Made by a program: the position numbers and the translations under genes. This document shows, in pieces, positions 1 through 8,067 of a stretch of DNA of 64,000 bases (the stretch's first letter is position 1; each line of letters starts with the position of its first letter). The DNA is taken from the NCBI RefSeq assembly GCF_020166515.1, contig NZ_JAINZT010000002.1, positions 806,001 to 870,000 of the forward strand, in the 5' to 3' direction. This stretch comes from Robertkochia flava (GTDB lineage Bacteria > Bacteroidota > Bacteroidia > Flavobacteriales > Flavobacteriaceae). The notes beneath the pieces were generated by a model that was not told where the DNA came from, searched no databases, and saw only the letters and a program-made list of their open reading frames with translations.

Positions 1-620
1 GCGAGATATACCTTATGTACTCCGAGCTCATTGTCGAAACAAAAATCGCGACCCTGGTAGCCGATGTCGTAAAGCCCTTTGTCAATCCGAAGCCATTTTT
101 GTTTCTGTTTTTCCAGGTCGTGCTCCTCAAACGTTTGGGAATACCTCGGTAATAAGGGGTTATGGCCGAGGATGTACTTGATATCTGAGATCAGGAGTTC
201 CTGGTGTTGTTTTTCGTGGTGTATTCCTATGGTCATCAGGTCAAAGAGTTCCTCGTTGAGATGATCCTCGAGAAACTCAGTGAGCTGCTGGGTGATAAAA
301 TCCCGGTAGCTATAAACTTCCTCTACCGTAGGGCGGGTAAGGTTGCCACGTTTCGTCCGCAAAATATGCTCTCCTGCAGTTTCGTAATAACTGTTAAAAA
401 TGTATTTGTAGCGTTTATCGTAGGGCTCATATCCCGGTTTGTGTTTGGTCAGGATAAATTCTTCAAAAAACCAGGACGTATGCCCCAGGTGCCATTTCGG
501 GGGAGATACATCCACTATGGGCTGCACCACATAATCTTCGATCTTCAAGGGGGCGCAGATCTCATCTGTGGCCTGTCTGGTCTGAAGAAATTCATTGATG
601 ATATTGGTAGTAATGATCAT
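1..620 (-). CDS. egtB: Ergothioneine biosynthesis protein EgtB (partial, 3' end outside window)
   Basis: The minus-strand frame opens at an ATG ending at 620, with an in-frame TAA just upstream, and runs off the left edge. About 206 residues of the N-terminal DinB-like domain are visible. The motif PPKWHLGHTSWFFEEF near residue 40 and the HxxxH motif in IHHEKQHQE supply the three iron-binding histidines expected of EgtB sulfoxide synthases. EgtB joins trimethylhistidine (hercynine) to a thiol in ergothioneine-type synthesis. The C-terminal FGE-sulfatase domain lies outside the window, so substrate specificity (cysteine or gamma-glutamylcysteine) cannot be judged. An EgtD partner, if present, would also be outside. 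Confidence 0.88.
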   Translation of the reverse strand, partial: MIITTNIINEFLQTRQATDEICAPLKIEDYVVQPIVDVSPPKWHLGHTSWFFEEFILTKHKPGYEPYDKRYKYIFNSYYETAGEHILRTKRGNLTRPTVEEVYSYRDFITQQLTEFLEDHLNEELFDLMTIGIHHEKQHQELLISDIKYILGHNPLLPRYSQTFEEHDLEKQKQKWLRIDKGLYDIGYQGRDFCFDNELGVHKVYL

Positions 621-707
621 GATGTTGATGGGTGTTGTTGCTTAAAAATAAGAATAATGCGCTAATATTGAGCGAGGTAGACCTAAATATTTTCCGGGGA
701 ATGGAGC

Positions 708-733
708 ATAAAAAAACCGGGCGCTGCCCGGTT
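708..733 (-). terminator. Intrinsic terminator of the small lipoprotein gene
   Basis: Read on the minus strand, an 8-bp perfect stem (AACCGGGC/GCCCGGTT, loop of 3) is followed by about seven T. It begins seven bases after the stop codon of the small gene at 740-919, so it separates that gene from egtB. Confidence 0.8.
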
Positions 734-739
734 GATGTT

Positions 740-919
740 CTAATTCTTTTTATTCTTATTTTTTTGTTGACCCGGTGCGTAAGCCTTGGCCGACTGTGCC
801 CCGGTAACTTTCTTGACCTGACCCGGGGGTGCCTTGGCGCTTCCGGAAGGTACGATAATGGTTTTGCATCCGCTGGATAACAGCATGACGCCAAACAAGC
901 AGCAAATTAAGGTTCTCAT
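740..919 (-). CDS. Small predicted lipoprotein, 59 aa
   Basis: This short gene starts at an ATG and encodes a signal sequence with a lipobox-like LLSSGC around residues 14-18, so Cys18 is the likely lipidated residue. The mature part is basic and rich in Pro/Gly/Lys, with a PPGQVKKVTG-type repeat that recurs as AKAYAPGQ. Similar short proteins with PPGQ..K and ..A.APGQ are common in flavobacteria, sometimes carrying unreliable oxidase-subunit names; I assign no function. It follows the SnoaL-like gene by 48 bp on the same strand and ends at a good terminator, so the two may be co-transcribed. Confidence 0.7.
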   Translation of the reverse strand: MRTLICCLFGVMLLSSGCKTIIVPSGSAKAPPGQVKKVTGAQSAKAYAPGQQKNKNKKN

Positions 920-967
920 GATTTGGGTTTTTAATGGAGATGAAGATAAGGAATATTTTCTTAATAA

Positions 968-1456
968 TTATTCCATACCTCCTGGAGGGAGTTCGCTTAC
1001 GGGAGCATCCCATATGATTTTCCATTCGTCTCCCTGTTTCTCCCAGAGCACTAGGTAATGCCCGGTATCGGTGAATCCCGGCATGGGTGCTTTCTCATTG
1101 GGTTCGAATGTTAAAGTGTATCTGCCGAGCTCAACGGCCATCTCCCCGCTACGGCGCACATCTAAAGCTTCCAGGTCGAATTTCCACAATCCTATGGCAA
1201 CAGATTGATTCCATTCTTCAATAAAGGCTTCCTTGCCCTTTATAACCTTTGCATTCGGAGGCATCTGGATCAGGTCGTCAGCGAAATAAGTAGCCGCCGA
1301 ATCTATGTTTCCCTCGGCATAGAGCTTTTCTAAAATGTCGTTTGTCCTGTTGATCATATCTTTTAGCGTTTCGTCTGCGATTACCGTATTGGATTCCTGG
1401 CAGTACCCGGCCACAAATAATGACCATGTGAAAATAAGGGTTAGTGTGCGTTTCAT
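968..1456 (-). CDS. Secreted SnoaL/DUF4440-like (NTF2-fold) protein
   Basis: The protein is about 162 aa from the ATG at 1456, chosen because it begins a clear signal peptide (MKRTLTLIFTWSLFVAGYCQ); an upstream extension in the same frame would hide it. The mature part has the pattern of SnoaL-like/ketosteroid-isomerase folds: an N-terminal helix with AEGNIDSAATYFADDLIQMPPN, then GKEAFIEEW, and C-terminal beta strands ending in HYLVLWEKQGDEWKIIWDAP. Members are often secreted and uncharacterised, and small-ligand binding is typical of the fold. It stands alone or with the downstream small lipoprotein, and no substrate can be inferred. Confidence 0.75.
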   Translation of the reverse strand: MKRTLTLIFTWSLFVAGYCQESNTVIADETLKDMINRTNDILEKLYAEGNIDSAATYFADDLIQMPPNAKVIKGKEAFIEEWNQSVAIGLWKFDLEALDVRRSGEMAVELGRYTLTFEPNEKAPMPGFTDTGHYLVLWEKQGDEWKIIWDAPVSELPPGGME

Positions 1457-1572
1457 ATGATATCTGTTTTTTTGGTTGGTCAACCGCTCTAAGTTACACA
1501 AAAACAACGTATTACGCTTATGTGATTTTGTAGGAAAGCCATGGTTAAAGTAGCAGGTTTTTACGAATTTTC

Positions 1573-1602
1573 TTGGTACTCACTTTGGATGAAGTAATTT
1601 TG
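1573..1602 (+). promoter_or_regulatory. Bacteroidetes-type promoter for the TlpA-like gene
   Basis: A -33 TTG at 1573-1575 is followed after 19 bases by TAATTTTG at 1595-1602, a full match to the TAnnTTTG -7 element. The predicted transcript would start about 20 bases before the ATG at 1628. Confidence 0.65.
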
Positions 1603-1627
1603 CTAAACAACCAATAAACAGATCGTT

Positions 1628-2176
1628 ATGGAATCAATTCGTTATTTGATTTGCCTCTTTTTGATGGCAATATTGTTGCCTGCATCGGGTACAGCCCAGG
1701 AAACCGACCTGGGAGTGGCCCCTGCTTTTGAATTAAAGGATGTTCATGGGAATACGGTGCGCCTTGATGCTTATCAGGGCCAGTTCCTGGTGATCCATTT
1801 TGCTGCCACCTGGTGTCCGTTCTGCAATGCTGAAGCACCTTATCTTGAGAAGTTATACCGGGAATATCACGACCGTAAGGTTGGGGTTGTGATCATTGAC
1901 GTAAAAGAATCTTCGGCTTTGGTGAAGGAGAAACTTCAGGAAAGATTCGACCTGAGTTTTCCGGTACTTCTGGATTGCGATGGTAAGGTGGCCTCCGCCT
2001 TTGCTCCCCAGGGGGTGCTTCCGGAACTTTCAAGGGATGAGGTAATGCTGGCCAGCAATTTACTGATAGGTCCGGAGGGGAATATCCTCTTTATGTCGCT
2101 TCTCGATTCTAAAAATTTCGATCCGAAGCTAACCGATCTGCGTGAAACTTTAGACAGGTACCTGGCAGGGAATTGA
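1628..2176 (+). CDS. TlpA-like periplasmic thioredoxin-fold protein
   Basis: This 182-aa secreted protein has a signal peptide over residues 1-23 and a thioredoxin/AhpC-TSA-like fold (APAFELKDVHGNTVRL). The redox motif W62-C63-P-F-C66 lies in FAATWCPFCNAEAP. TlpA/ResA-type proteins exchange disulfides outside the cytoplasm, but the WCPFC centre differs from the usual WCPPC, so its redox potential may differ. The next gene begins 3 bp downstream and encodes a DsbD alpha-like domain, which suggests a functional pair. No transmembrane DsbD/CcdA partner is in view. Confidence 0.85.
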   Translation: MESIRYLICLFLMAILLPASGTAQETDLGVAPAFELKDVHGNTVRLDAYQGQFLVIHFAATWCPFCNAEAPYLEKLYREYHDRKVGVVIIDVKESSALVKEKLQERFDLSFPVLLDCDGKVASAFAPQGVLPELSRDEVMLASNLLIGPEGNILFMSLLDSKNFDPKLTDLRETLDRYLAGN

Positions 2177-2179
2177 GGT

Positions 2180-2617
2180 ATGGGTTTCAGTAGTTTTGTT
2201 TTTTGGATTTTTCTGCTTCATCTGCAGGCAGGATGGGTGGAATACCGGGGCTCGGAAGTAGGGCAGCGCGGGGATGTAATGGATATATGGGTTCATTTTA
2301 CAATTGGGCAAGGGTACCATATTCAAAGTAGTGATCCGGAGGATGATCAGCTCATTCCTACCCGGGTGGATGTGGATTTGCCTGAAGGCTGGGAATTACT
2401 GGATGTGGAGTTTCCTGAAACGGAATCGTTTCGTCTGGAAGGAACCCAGCAGGTTCTTCAGGTCTACAGTAAGGAGCTCACTGTACAGGTTTCGGTCAGG
2501 GTGCCTGAAGATTTTTCCGGCCTGGAAACCTTTGAGGGCATTTTGCATTACCAGGCTTGTGACCACGCAAAGTGTTACTTTCCCAGGGCCCTGGAGTTCT
2601 CCGTAGATCTTTGGTAG
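2180..2617 (+). CDS. Stand-alone DsbD N-terminal (alpha) domain-like protein
   Basis: The protein is 145 aa, with a short hydrophobic signal over residues 1-18 and an immunoglobulin-like beta domain. The segment LHYQACDHAKCYFPRALEF near residues 122-140 carries Cys127 and Cys132, matching the YQxC....C signature of the DsbD alpha domain. In full-length DsbD this domain passes electrons from the membrane domain to periplasmic substrates. Here the membrane and C-terminal thioredoxin domains are missing and the gene directly follows the TlpA-like gene. I infer that it relays electrons between an unlinked CcdA/DsbD-type transporter and the TlpA-like protein. Confidence 0.75.
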   Translation: MGFSSFVFWIFLLHLQAGWVEYRGSEVGQRGDVMDIWVHFTIGQGYHIQSSDPEDDQLIPTRVDVDLPEGWELLDVEFPETESFRLEGTQQVLQVYSKELTVQVSVRVPEDFSGLETFEGILHYQACDHAKCYFPRALEFSVDLW

Positions 2618-2730
2618 GGTGCTCTGAAAGCTTTCTGCAATTTAATAACCTTTTTACCGCAAGGAACTTTTGTCTACCTGTTGTATTCAGGCAGACTACC
2701 AGGCGGGAATATGGGAGGTCGTTGTAATTA

Positions 2731-3555
2731 TTACACGGCAACAGCCGCCTTGATATGCGGATGCGGATCGTAGTTAACCAATGTAAAATCTTCAAACTTG
2801 AAATCGAGAATATCCTTGATCTCCGGATTGATCACCATCTGTGGTAAGGGTCTGGGTTCCCTGCTTAGTTGTAATTGGACCTGCTCCATGTGGTTGTTGT
2901 AGATATGTGCATCTCCGAAGGTGTGAATGAATTCTCCGGCCTCATAACCGCAAACCTGGGCCATCATCATGGTTAGAAGCGCATAGGAGGCTATATTAAA
3001 TGGTACTCCCAGGAAGATATCTGCACTGCGCTGGTATAACTGACATGAAAGTTTACCATTGGCTACGTAGAACTGGAAAAAGGCATGACATGGCGGTAAG
3101 GCTGCTTTTTGGTTGGCCACGTTTTCAGCAAAAGAAACCGAGGTGTCAGGTAAAACGCTGGGGTTCCACGCAGAGACCAGCATACGCCTGCTGTCCGGGT
3201 TGGATTTAAGGGTCTCGATGACCTCTTTGATCTGATCGATCTCTTCAGAGTTCCAGTTGCGCCACTGATGTCCGTAAACCGGCCCAAGATTACCGTTTTC
3301 GTCGGCCCATTCATTCCAGATACGAACCCCGTTGTCCTGAAGGTATTTAATGTTGGTGTCACCTTTGAGAAACCAGAGTAATTCGTGAATGATGGATTTC
3401 AGGTGAAGTTTCTTGGTGGTAACCAGGGGGAATCCTTCTGAGAGATCAAAACGCATTTGATACCCGAATACACTTTTAGTTCCTGTTCCGGTTCGGTCTT
3501 CTTTTTCGGTTCCGTGTTCCAGTACGTGTTTTAGCAGGTCGTGATATTGTTTCAT
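2731..3555 (-). CDS. thyA: Thymidylate synthase ThyA
   Basis: This 274-aa protein makes dTMP from dUMP with methylenetetrahydrofolate. It has the N-terminal ThyA signature ([17 protein letters not shown]), the arginine pair in [14 protein letters not shown] that binds phosphate, and the nucleophile Cys156 in [12 protein letters not shown] short insertion (around residues 137-150) between WNP and the catalytic cysteine makes it slightly longer than the 264-aa E. coli enzyme. It is transcribed toward the TlpA/DsbD pair and stands alone. The ATG at 3555 fits the family N-terminus. Confidence 0.97.
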   Translation of the reverse strand: MKQYHDLLKHVLEHGTEKEDRTGTGTKSVFGYQMRFDLSEGFPLVTTKKLHLKSIIHELLWFLKGDTNIKYLQDNGVRIWNEWADENGNLGPVYGHQWRNWNSEEIDQIKEVIETLKSNPDSRRMLVSAWNPSVLPDTSVSFAENVANQKAALPPCHAFFQFYVANGKLSCQLYQRSADIFLGVPFNIASYALLTMMMAQVCGYEAGEFIHTFGDAHIYNNHMEQVQLQLSREPRPLPQMVINPEIKDILDFKFEDFTLVNYDPHPHIKAAVAV

Positions 3556-3689
3556 AACATTCGGGTATTATATAGGTTACCGGGAAATTTCCTGTGGATG
3601 CAGCTGCATGGCTTCCGGGGCTCAAGATAGCCATATTGGGTTTGAGCCCGATAAAAACGAGGTTGAATTTATCAAGATTTTATTAACGA

Positions 3690-5363
3690 TTACCCGATGA
3701 TCATTCCGGCTATGGTAGCCGACATCAGGGAGGCCAGGGAACCACCGAGTACGGCCTTCATTCCGAATTCAGACAGGGTTTTTCGCTGCCCGGGTGCCAG
3801 GGAACCGATCCCTCCGATTTGTATCCCTATAGAGGCAAAATTGGCAAAGCCGCAAAGCATGTAAGTCGCCATGATCACCGATTTATTATAGGTGAAACTC
3901 AGCGGTGTGGAAAGGTCTTTCAGGTCGGCAAGCTGGACATAACCTACAAATTCGCTGGCTGCGAGTTTGATGCCAAGGAGCTGCCCCATGAGCATAACAT
4001 CTTCTTTGGCTACCCCTATTGCCCACATCAGGGGCGCGAATATGGTGCCCAGGATACTTTCCAGGGAGAAGTTCTTGTAAGGAGTATTAGTGGCGAGTAC
4101 TTCGTTCAGGGAGGTGAGATCGCCGACCCAGTTCAGGAAGTAATTGATCATGGCAATAAATGCGATAAATACCAGGAGCATGGCGCCAACATTGGCGGCG
4201 AGCCGGAGCCCTTCGGTGGTACCATTGGCAATGGCATCGAGGATATTGCTTCCGATCTTGTCTGAGGAGACCTCGACATTGGTATTGACTTTTTCCTGCT
4301 GGGGGTATAAGATTTTAGAGATCACAATGGCGCCTGGTGCAGCCATAACGGATGCGGCCAGCAGGTGTTTGGCAAATTGGAGCCGTAATTCCGGATCGTC
4401 TCCTCCCAGGAAACCTATATAGGCGGCCAGCACTCCTCCGGCTACGGTAGCCATTCCGCCAACCATGACCAAAAGGATCTCTGAACGGGTCATGCGTTCC
4501 AGGTAAGCCTTGATCATCAGGGGGGCCTCAGTCTGGCCCAGAAAGATATTCCCGGCCACCGAAAGGCTTTCAGCTCCGGATATTCCCAGTACTTTAGAAA
4601 GGAGCATTGCCAGGCCTCTTACAATGAACTGTATCACCCCAAGGTAGAACAGTACCGAGGTCAGGGCAGAGAAAAATATAATGGTTGGGAGAATCTGAAA
4701 TAGGAAAATGAATCCGTAACTGCTCACATCCATCATGCCGCCCAGCAAAAACTCACTTCCGGCCTTGGTGAAATCAAGGATCAGGACGAAGATACCGCCC
4801 ACCCATTCAAAGGCGCTCTGTACAAATGGAATAAGGAGTACCCCCACGGCCAGAACCAGCTGGGAGCCCAATCCGAGCACTACAGTTTTCCAGTTAATAG
4901 CCTTGCGATTGCTGCTGAAAATCCATGCGATAAGGAGCAGAACGACCATACCCAGCATCCCTCTCAGGAAACTGTTCAGGTTGAACCCCTGGTTCGGAAC
5001 CAGGCCCGAAGGCTTTACCATATCTTTAATGGTTTGCGGATTACCCGATCTGAACGTGAACTCCCTGGCTTCCTTTTTCAAGGTAAGGGTAGAGTCGGTA
5101 AGGGATACAATCTTAAACCGGGAGGTGCTGTCCCGGGGGGTGTCAAAAAAGAGGATGAGGTTATTGCGCTGTACGAAATAGTTGCCCTGGTATGAGGATT
5201 CTTCAATACCGGAGATCAGGGTGAAGTCGCCGTCTGTGAATTGCAGCCGGGCCGGAACACCGGAATCGGGCTGGTCTTTAATGATCCAGGACCTCTCAAG
5301 TTCCTGAGCGAACAGGGGAATACTGTTTAATAAAACCAGTAAGGAAACCAGTAGTGTTTTCAA
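3690..5363 (-). CDS. CNT-family nucleoside transporter with N-terminal secreted beta domain
   Basis: The 557-aa product has three parts. Residues 1-20 are a signal peptide ending in FAQ; residues 21-110 are a beta-rich, lipocalin-like extracytoplasmic segment; from about 130 it is a polytopic concentrative nucleoside transporter (NupC type), with GQTEAPLMIKAYL and the family C-terminal core FANFASIGIQIGG. Transporters of this family import nucleosides with H+ or Na+. The extra N-terminal domain is not part of classical NupC and makes the protein about 130 residues longer. Its neighbours (thyA, and a deoxynucleoside kinase 10 kb away) fit nucleotide salvage. Confidence 0.9.
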   Translation of the reverse strand: MKTLLVSLLVLLNSIPLFAQELERSWIIKDQPDSGVPARLQFTDGDFTLISGIEESSYQGNYFVQRNNLILFFDTPRDSTSRFKIVSLTDSTLTLKKEAREFTFRSGNPQTIKDMVKPSGLVPNQGFNLNSFLRGMLGMVVLLLIAWIFSSNRKAINWKTVVLGLGSQLVLAVGVLLIPFVQSAFEWVGGIFVLILDFTKAGSEFLLGGMMDVSSYGFIFLFQILPTIIFFSALTSVLFYLGVIQFIVRGLAMLLSKVLGISGAESLSVAGNIFLGQTEAPLMIKAYLERMTRSEILLVMVGGMATVAGGVLAAYIGFLGGDDPELRLQFAKHLLAASVMAAPGAIVISKILYPQQEKVNTNVEVSSDKIGSNILDAIANGTTEGLRLAANVGAMLLVFIAFIAMINYFLNWVGDLTSLNEVLATNTPYKNFSLESILGTIFAPLMWAIGVAKEDVMLMGQLLGIKLAASEFVGYVQLADLKDLSTPLSFTYNKSVIMATYMLCGFANFASIGIQIGGIGSLAPGQRKTLSEFGMKAVLGGSLASLMSATIAGMIIG

Positions 5364-5422
5364 TGATCTCTTGTTGTTTATCTTTTATTTAATCCGGGGT
5401 ATCTGTTTCAGGGAAGGGGAGG

Positions 5423-6049
5423 TTATTTTTGCTCCCTCCGGGAAATCTCGTCCCGGATCTTGGCAGCCTTTTCGTAATCTTCATTGGCTACGGCACCATC
5501 AAGTAAGGTGTAGAGTTCCTGGAGCGAATAGGTGCGGTAATCTTCACCGGCAGATTTTTGGGATTTTTCTTCACCGCTGAGCACTTCGTCAACAATGATG
5601 CTCTCCTCGTTTTCCTCGTTTTCCTCCTTTGGAGTAAACTTGAGGTAAATACCGGCTTTGTCAAGAATATTCTTATAGGTGAAAATGGGCGCATTAAACC
5701 TTAGCGCCAGGGCGATCGCATCACTGGTCCGGGCATCGATGATCTCTTCGATTTTATCGCGTTCACAAATAATACTGGAATAGAAAACACCGTCTACAAG
5801 TTTGTGAATGATCACCTGCTTTACCACGATATCAAAACGATCTGCAAAGTTCTTGAAGAGGTCGTGGGTCAGGGGTCGCGGAGGCTTGATTTCCTTTTCC
5901 AGGGCGATGGCTATCGATTGAGCTTCGAAGGCTCCTATAACGATGGGGAGTTTTCGTTCACCGTCCACCTCGTTGAGGATGAGGGCATAGGCTCCATTCT
6001 GGGTTTGGCTATAAGAAATTCCTTTTATGTTTAACTTCACTAAGCTCAT
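5423..6049 (-). CDS. Bifunctional nuclease family protein (DUF151) with UVR motif
   Basis: The protein is about 208 aa from the ATG at 6049, chosen over a TTG three codons upstream. The first 130 residues form a DUF151/BFN domain (LPIVIGAFEAQSIAIALE, ARTSDAIALALRFNAPIF). The C-terminal 40 residues (LYTLLDGAVANEDYEKAAKIRDEI) form a UvrB/UvrC-type UVR helix pair. An acidic, Glu-rich linker joins them. DUF151 proteins have reported nuclease activity in plants and conserved but unclear bacterial roles. The UVR motif suggests protein contact with repair or Clp-type factors; this is an inference. Confidence 0.88.
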   Translation of the reverse strand: MSLVKLNIKGISYSQTQNGAYALILNEVDGERKLPIVIGAFEAQSIAIALEKEIKPPRPLTHDLFKNFADRFDIVVKQVIIHKLVDGVFYSSIICERDKIEEIIDARTSDAIALALRFNAPIFTYKNILDKAGIYLKFTPKEENEENEESIIVDEVLSGEEKSQKSAGEDYRTYSLQELYTLLDGAVANEDYEKAAKIRDEISRREQK

Positions 6050-6069
6050 ACAATGCAAATAAAATAAAA

Positions 6070-6109
6070 GGGCTGTCTGATCTCGGACGTATCCGCGTTC
6101 AGACAGCCC
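6070..6109 (-). terminator. Intrinsic terminator downstream of etfA
   Basis: An 11-bp perfect stem (GGGCTGTCTGA/TCAGACAGCCC) encloses an 18-nt loop. On the minus strand it is followed by TTTTATTTT, and it lies 24 bp beyond the etfA stop. Confidence 0.85.
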
Positions 6110-6132
6110 CTTAAGGGCACAATTTAATTAAA

Positions 6133-7101
6133 TTATGCGTTATTCGCTTTAAATGTCTTCAATTTTTCGATAAGTTGTGGAACTACTTCGAAGGCATCCC
6201 CAACAACCCCGTAATCTGCAGCTTTAAAGAAAGGTGCTTCGGGATCATTATTGATTACAACCTTGGTTTTTGAAGCATTGATCCCTGCCAGGTGTTGTAT
6301 GGCTCCGGAGATTCCTACAGCGATATAAAGATTGGATGCAACAGGCTTCCCGGTTTGTCCAACGTGTTCACTGTGAGGTCTCCATCCAAGGTCAGAAACG
6401 GGTTTGGAGCAGGCGGTTGCCGCACCCAGTACCTCGGCCAGTTCTTCAATCATTCCCCAGTTCTCAGGTCCTTTTAGTCCGCGCCCTCCTGAAACTACGG
6501 TCTCGGCATCGGCAATGGTTACCTTTCCGGATACTTTATCCACAGAAACCACTTCGATTGCGAAATCTCCGGCTTCGAGTTCAGGCGCAAAATCCTCAAC
6601 AGTGCCTTCGCCCTGGGCTTCCTTTAAACCAAAGGCATTTTTAGATAACCCGATAAGTTTAACAGCCGTGCTGATCTCGGTAAAGTTGAAAGCCTTGTTG
6701 GTGAACGCGGTGCGTTTTACCTTGAACGGGGAAGTGCTTTCCGGCAGTGCGACCGTGTTGGGGGCATATCCGGCCTCCAGTTTGATAGCCAGCTCGGGAG
6801 CCAGGTATTTCGCGTTGGCACTTGAGCTTACCACTACGACCTCGCTGCCTTCTTTCTTTGCAGCCTGAGCGACCACATCGGCATATGCCTTGGCATTGAA
6901 GTTTTTAAGTTCTTCGGAAGACACCATCAGGGTCTTGTCTACGCCGTACTGGGCGAGCTCTCCTGCATTTTCGGCATTAACGGCTACTGCAGTCAGGGAT
7001 GTCCCCATAGTGTTGGCGATCTCCCTGGCGTAGGAAGCCAGCTCAAATGCAGTCTTTTTGAATTTTCCGTTTTCGGATTCGGTATATATTAAAACAGACA
7101 T
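6133..7101 (-). CDS. etfA: Electron transfer flavoprotein subunit alpha
   Basis: This 322-aa protein pairs with EtfB to carry electrons from acyl-CoA and other dehydrogenases to ETF:quinone oxidoreductase. The C-terminal FAD domain is clear: [48 protein letters not shown] and the final [20 protein letters not shown]. The length is normal for the family. It follows etfB by 38 bp on the same strand, giving the usual etfBA operon, and ends at a strong hairpin terminator. Confidence 0.97.
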   Translation of the reverse strand: MSVLIYTESENGKFKKTAFELASYAREIANTMGTSLTAVAVNAENAGELAQYGVDKTLMVSSEELKNFNAKAYADVVAQAAKKEGSEVVVVSSSANAKYLAPELAIKLEAGYAPNTVALPESTSPFKVKRTAFTNKAFNFTEISTAVKLIGLSKNAFGLKEAQGEGTVEDFAPELEAGDFAIEVVSVDKVSGKVTIADAETVVSGGRGLKGPENWGMIEELAEVLGAATACSKPVSDLGWRPHSEHVGQTGKPVASNLYIAVGISGAIQHLAGINASKTKVVINNDPEAPFFKAADYGVVGDAFEVVPQLIEKLKTFKANNA

Positions 7102-7139
7102 TGTTCTTTTCTTTTTTGGGTTAAAACTTCAGACTCTGA

Positions 7140-7886
7140 TTAAATGACCTTGGCTTCGTTGTGCAACAGGTCTATTAACTCATCCAGATTGTCTGGTGAT
7201 ACCAGCTTAACTTCGCCTTTCGGTGCAGGCTTTTCAAAAGATACGGCTTTGGTTCTGCTCTCTGCGGCTTCCGGTTCCAGAACGGTCAGTTGCTTTTTTC
7301 GGGCCATCATGATTCCACGCATGTTGGGAATCTTCAGGTCTTTCTCCTCAACCAGTCCTTTTTGTCCACCCACAACAAGTGGTAATTTGGTCTTTACCGT
7401 TTCTTTTCCTCCATCGATCTCCCGGATTGCGGTGGCTTCATTCCCTTCAACCTCCAAAGAAATACAGGTGTTCACGAAGTTGGCATCGATTAGTGAGGCC
7501 AGCATTCCCGGTACCATTCCGCCATTGTAATCGATAGACTCTCTTCCGGCAATGATAAGGTCGTACCCCCCATCTTTGGCTACTTTGGCCAATTGCCTGG
7601 CTACGAAAAATCCGTCGGTGGGATGGGCGTTTACCCGGATGGCTTCATCTGCTCCTATGGCAAGGGCCTTTCTCAGTGTAGGTTCGGTGTCGGCTTCTCC
7701 TACATTAACTACAGTTACTGATGCGCCTTGCTTTTCCTTAAACCACATGGCTCTTGTGAGACCGAATTCGTCATTCGGGTTGATCACAAATTGAACACCG
7801 TTGGTGTCAAAGGTACTATCTCCGTCAGTGAAATTGATCTTGGAGGTAGTGTCCGGCACGTGGCTTATACACACTAAAATCTTCAT
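7140..7886 (-). CDS. etfB: Electron transfer flavoprotein subunit beta
   Basis: This 248-aa protein begins MKILVCISHVPDTTSKINF, as EtfB proteins do, with the nucleotide-binding core ALAIGADEAIRV and LIIAGRESIDYNGGMVPGML. It binds AMP and forms the ETF heterodimer with EtfA. First gene of etfBA, it is divergent from pdhB across 181 bp, so promoters for both directions should sit there. I found a good promoter only for pdhB. Confidence 0.97.
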   Translation of the reverse strand: MKILVCISHVPDTTSKINFTDGDSTFDTNGVQFVINPNDEFGLTRAMWFKEKQGASVTVVNVGEADTEPTLRKALAIGADEAIRVNAHPTDGFFVARQLAKVAKDGGYDLIIAGRESIDYNGGMVPGMLASLIDANFVNTCISLEVEGNEATAIREIDGGKETVKTKLPLVVGGQKGLVEEKDLKIPNMRGIMMARKKQLTVLEPEAAESRTKAVSFEKPAPKGEVKLVSPDNLDELIDLLHNEAKVI

Positions 7887-7986
7887 ATCTTGATCCTAAT
7901 TTTTAGTTTTGATAAATGCGTCGCCAATATACTGATATTTTCTGAAAAATGCTATGCATGCATAATATATTTTTCTTCTCGCCAGA

Positions 7987-8018
7987 TTGAGGAAGTTGAT
8001 AGAGAATTACTATTTTTG
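7987..8018 (+). promoter_or_regulatory. Promoter for pdhB
   Basis: TTG at 7987-7989, a 21-bp spacer and TATTTTTG at 8011-8018 match the Bacteroidetes -33/-7 pattern. The ATG of pdhB is 49 bp after the -7 element. Confidence 0.6.
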
Positions 8019-8067
8019 TTAATCTTTTAAAACAGGCAATACGATTAACTTTTTCAATAAAGAATAG

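Noticed and set aside
204-665. Plus-strand open frame over the egtB gene
   Set aside because: The opposite strand encodes clear EgtB motifs through the same bases.
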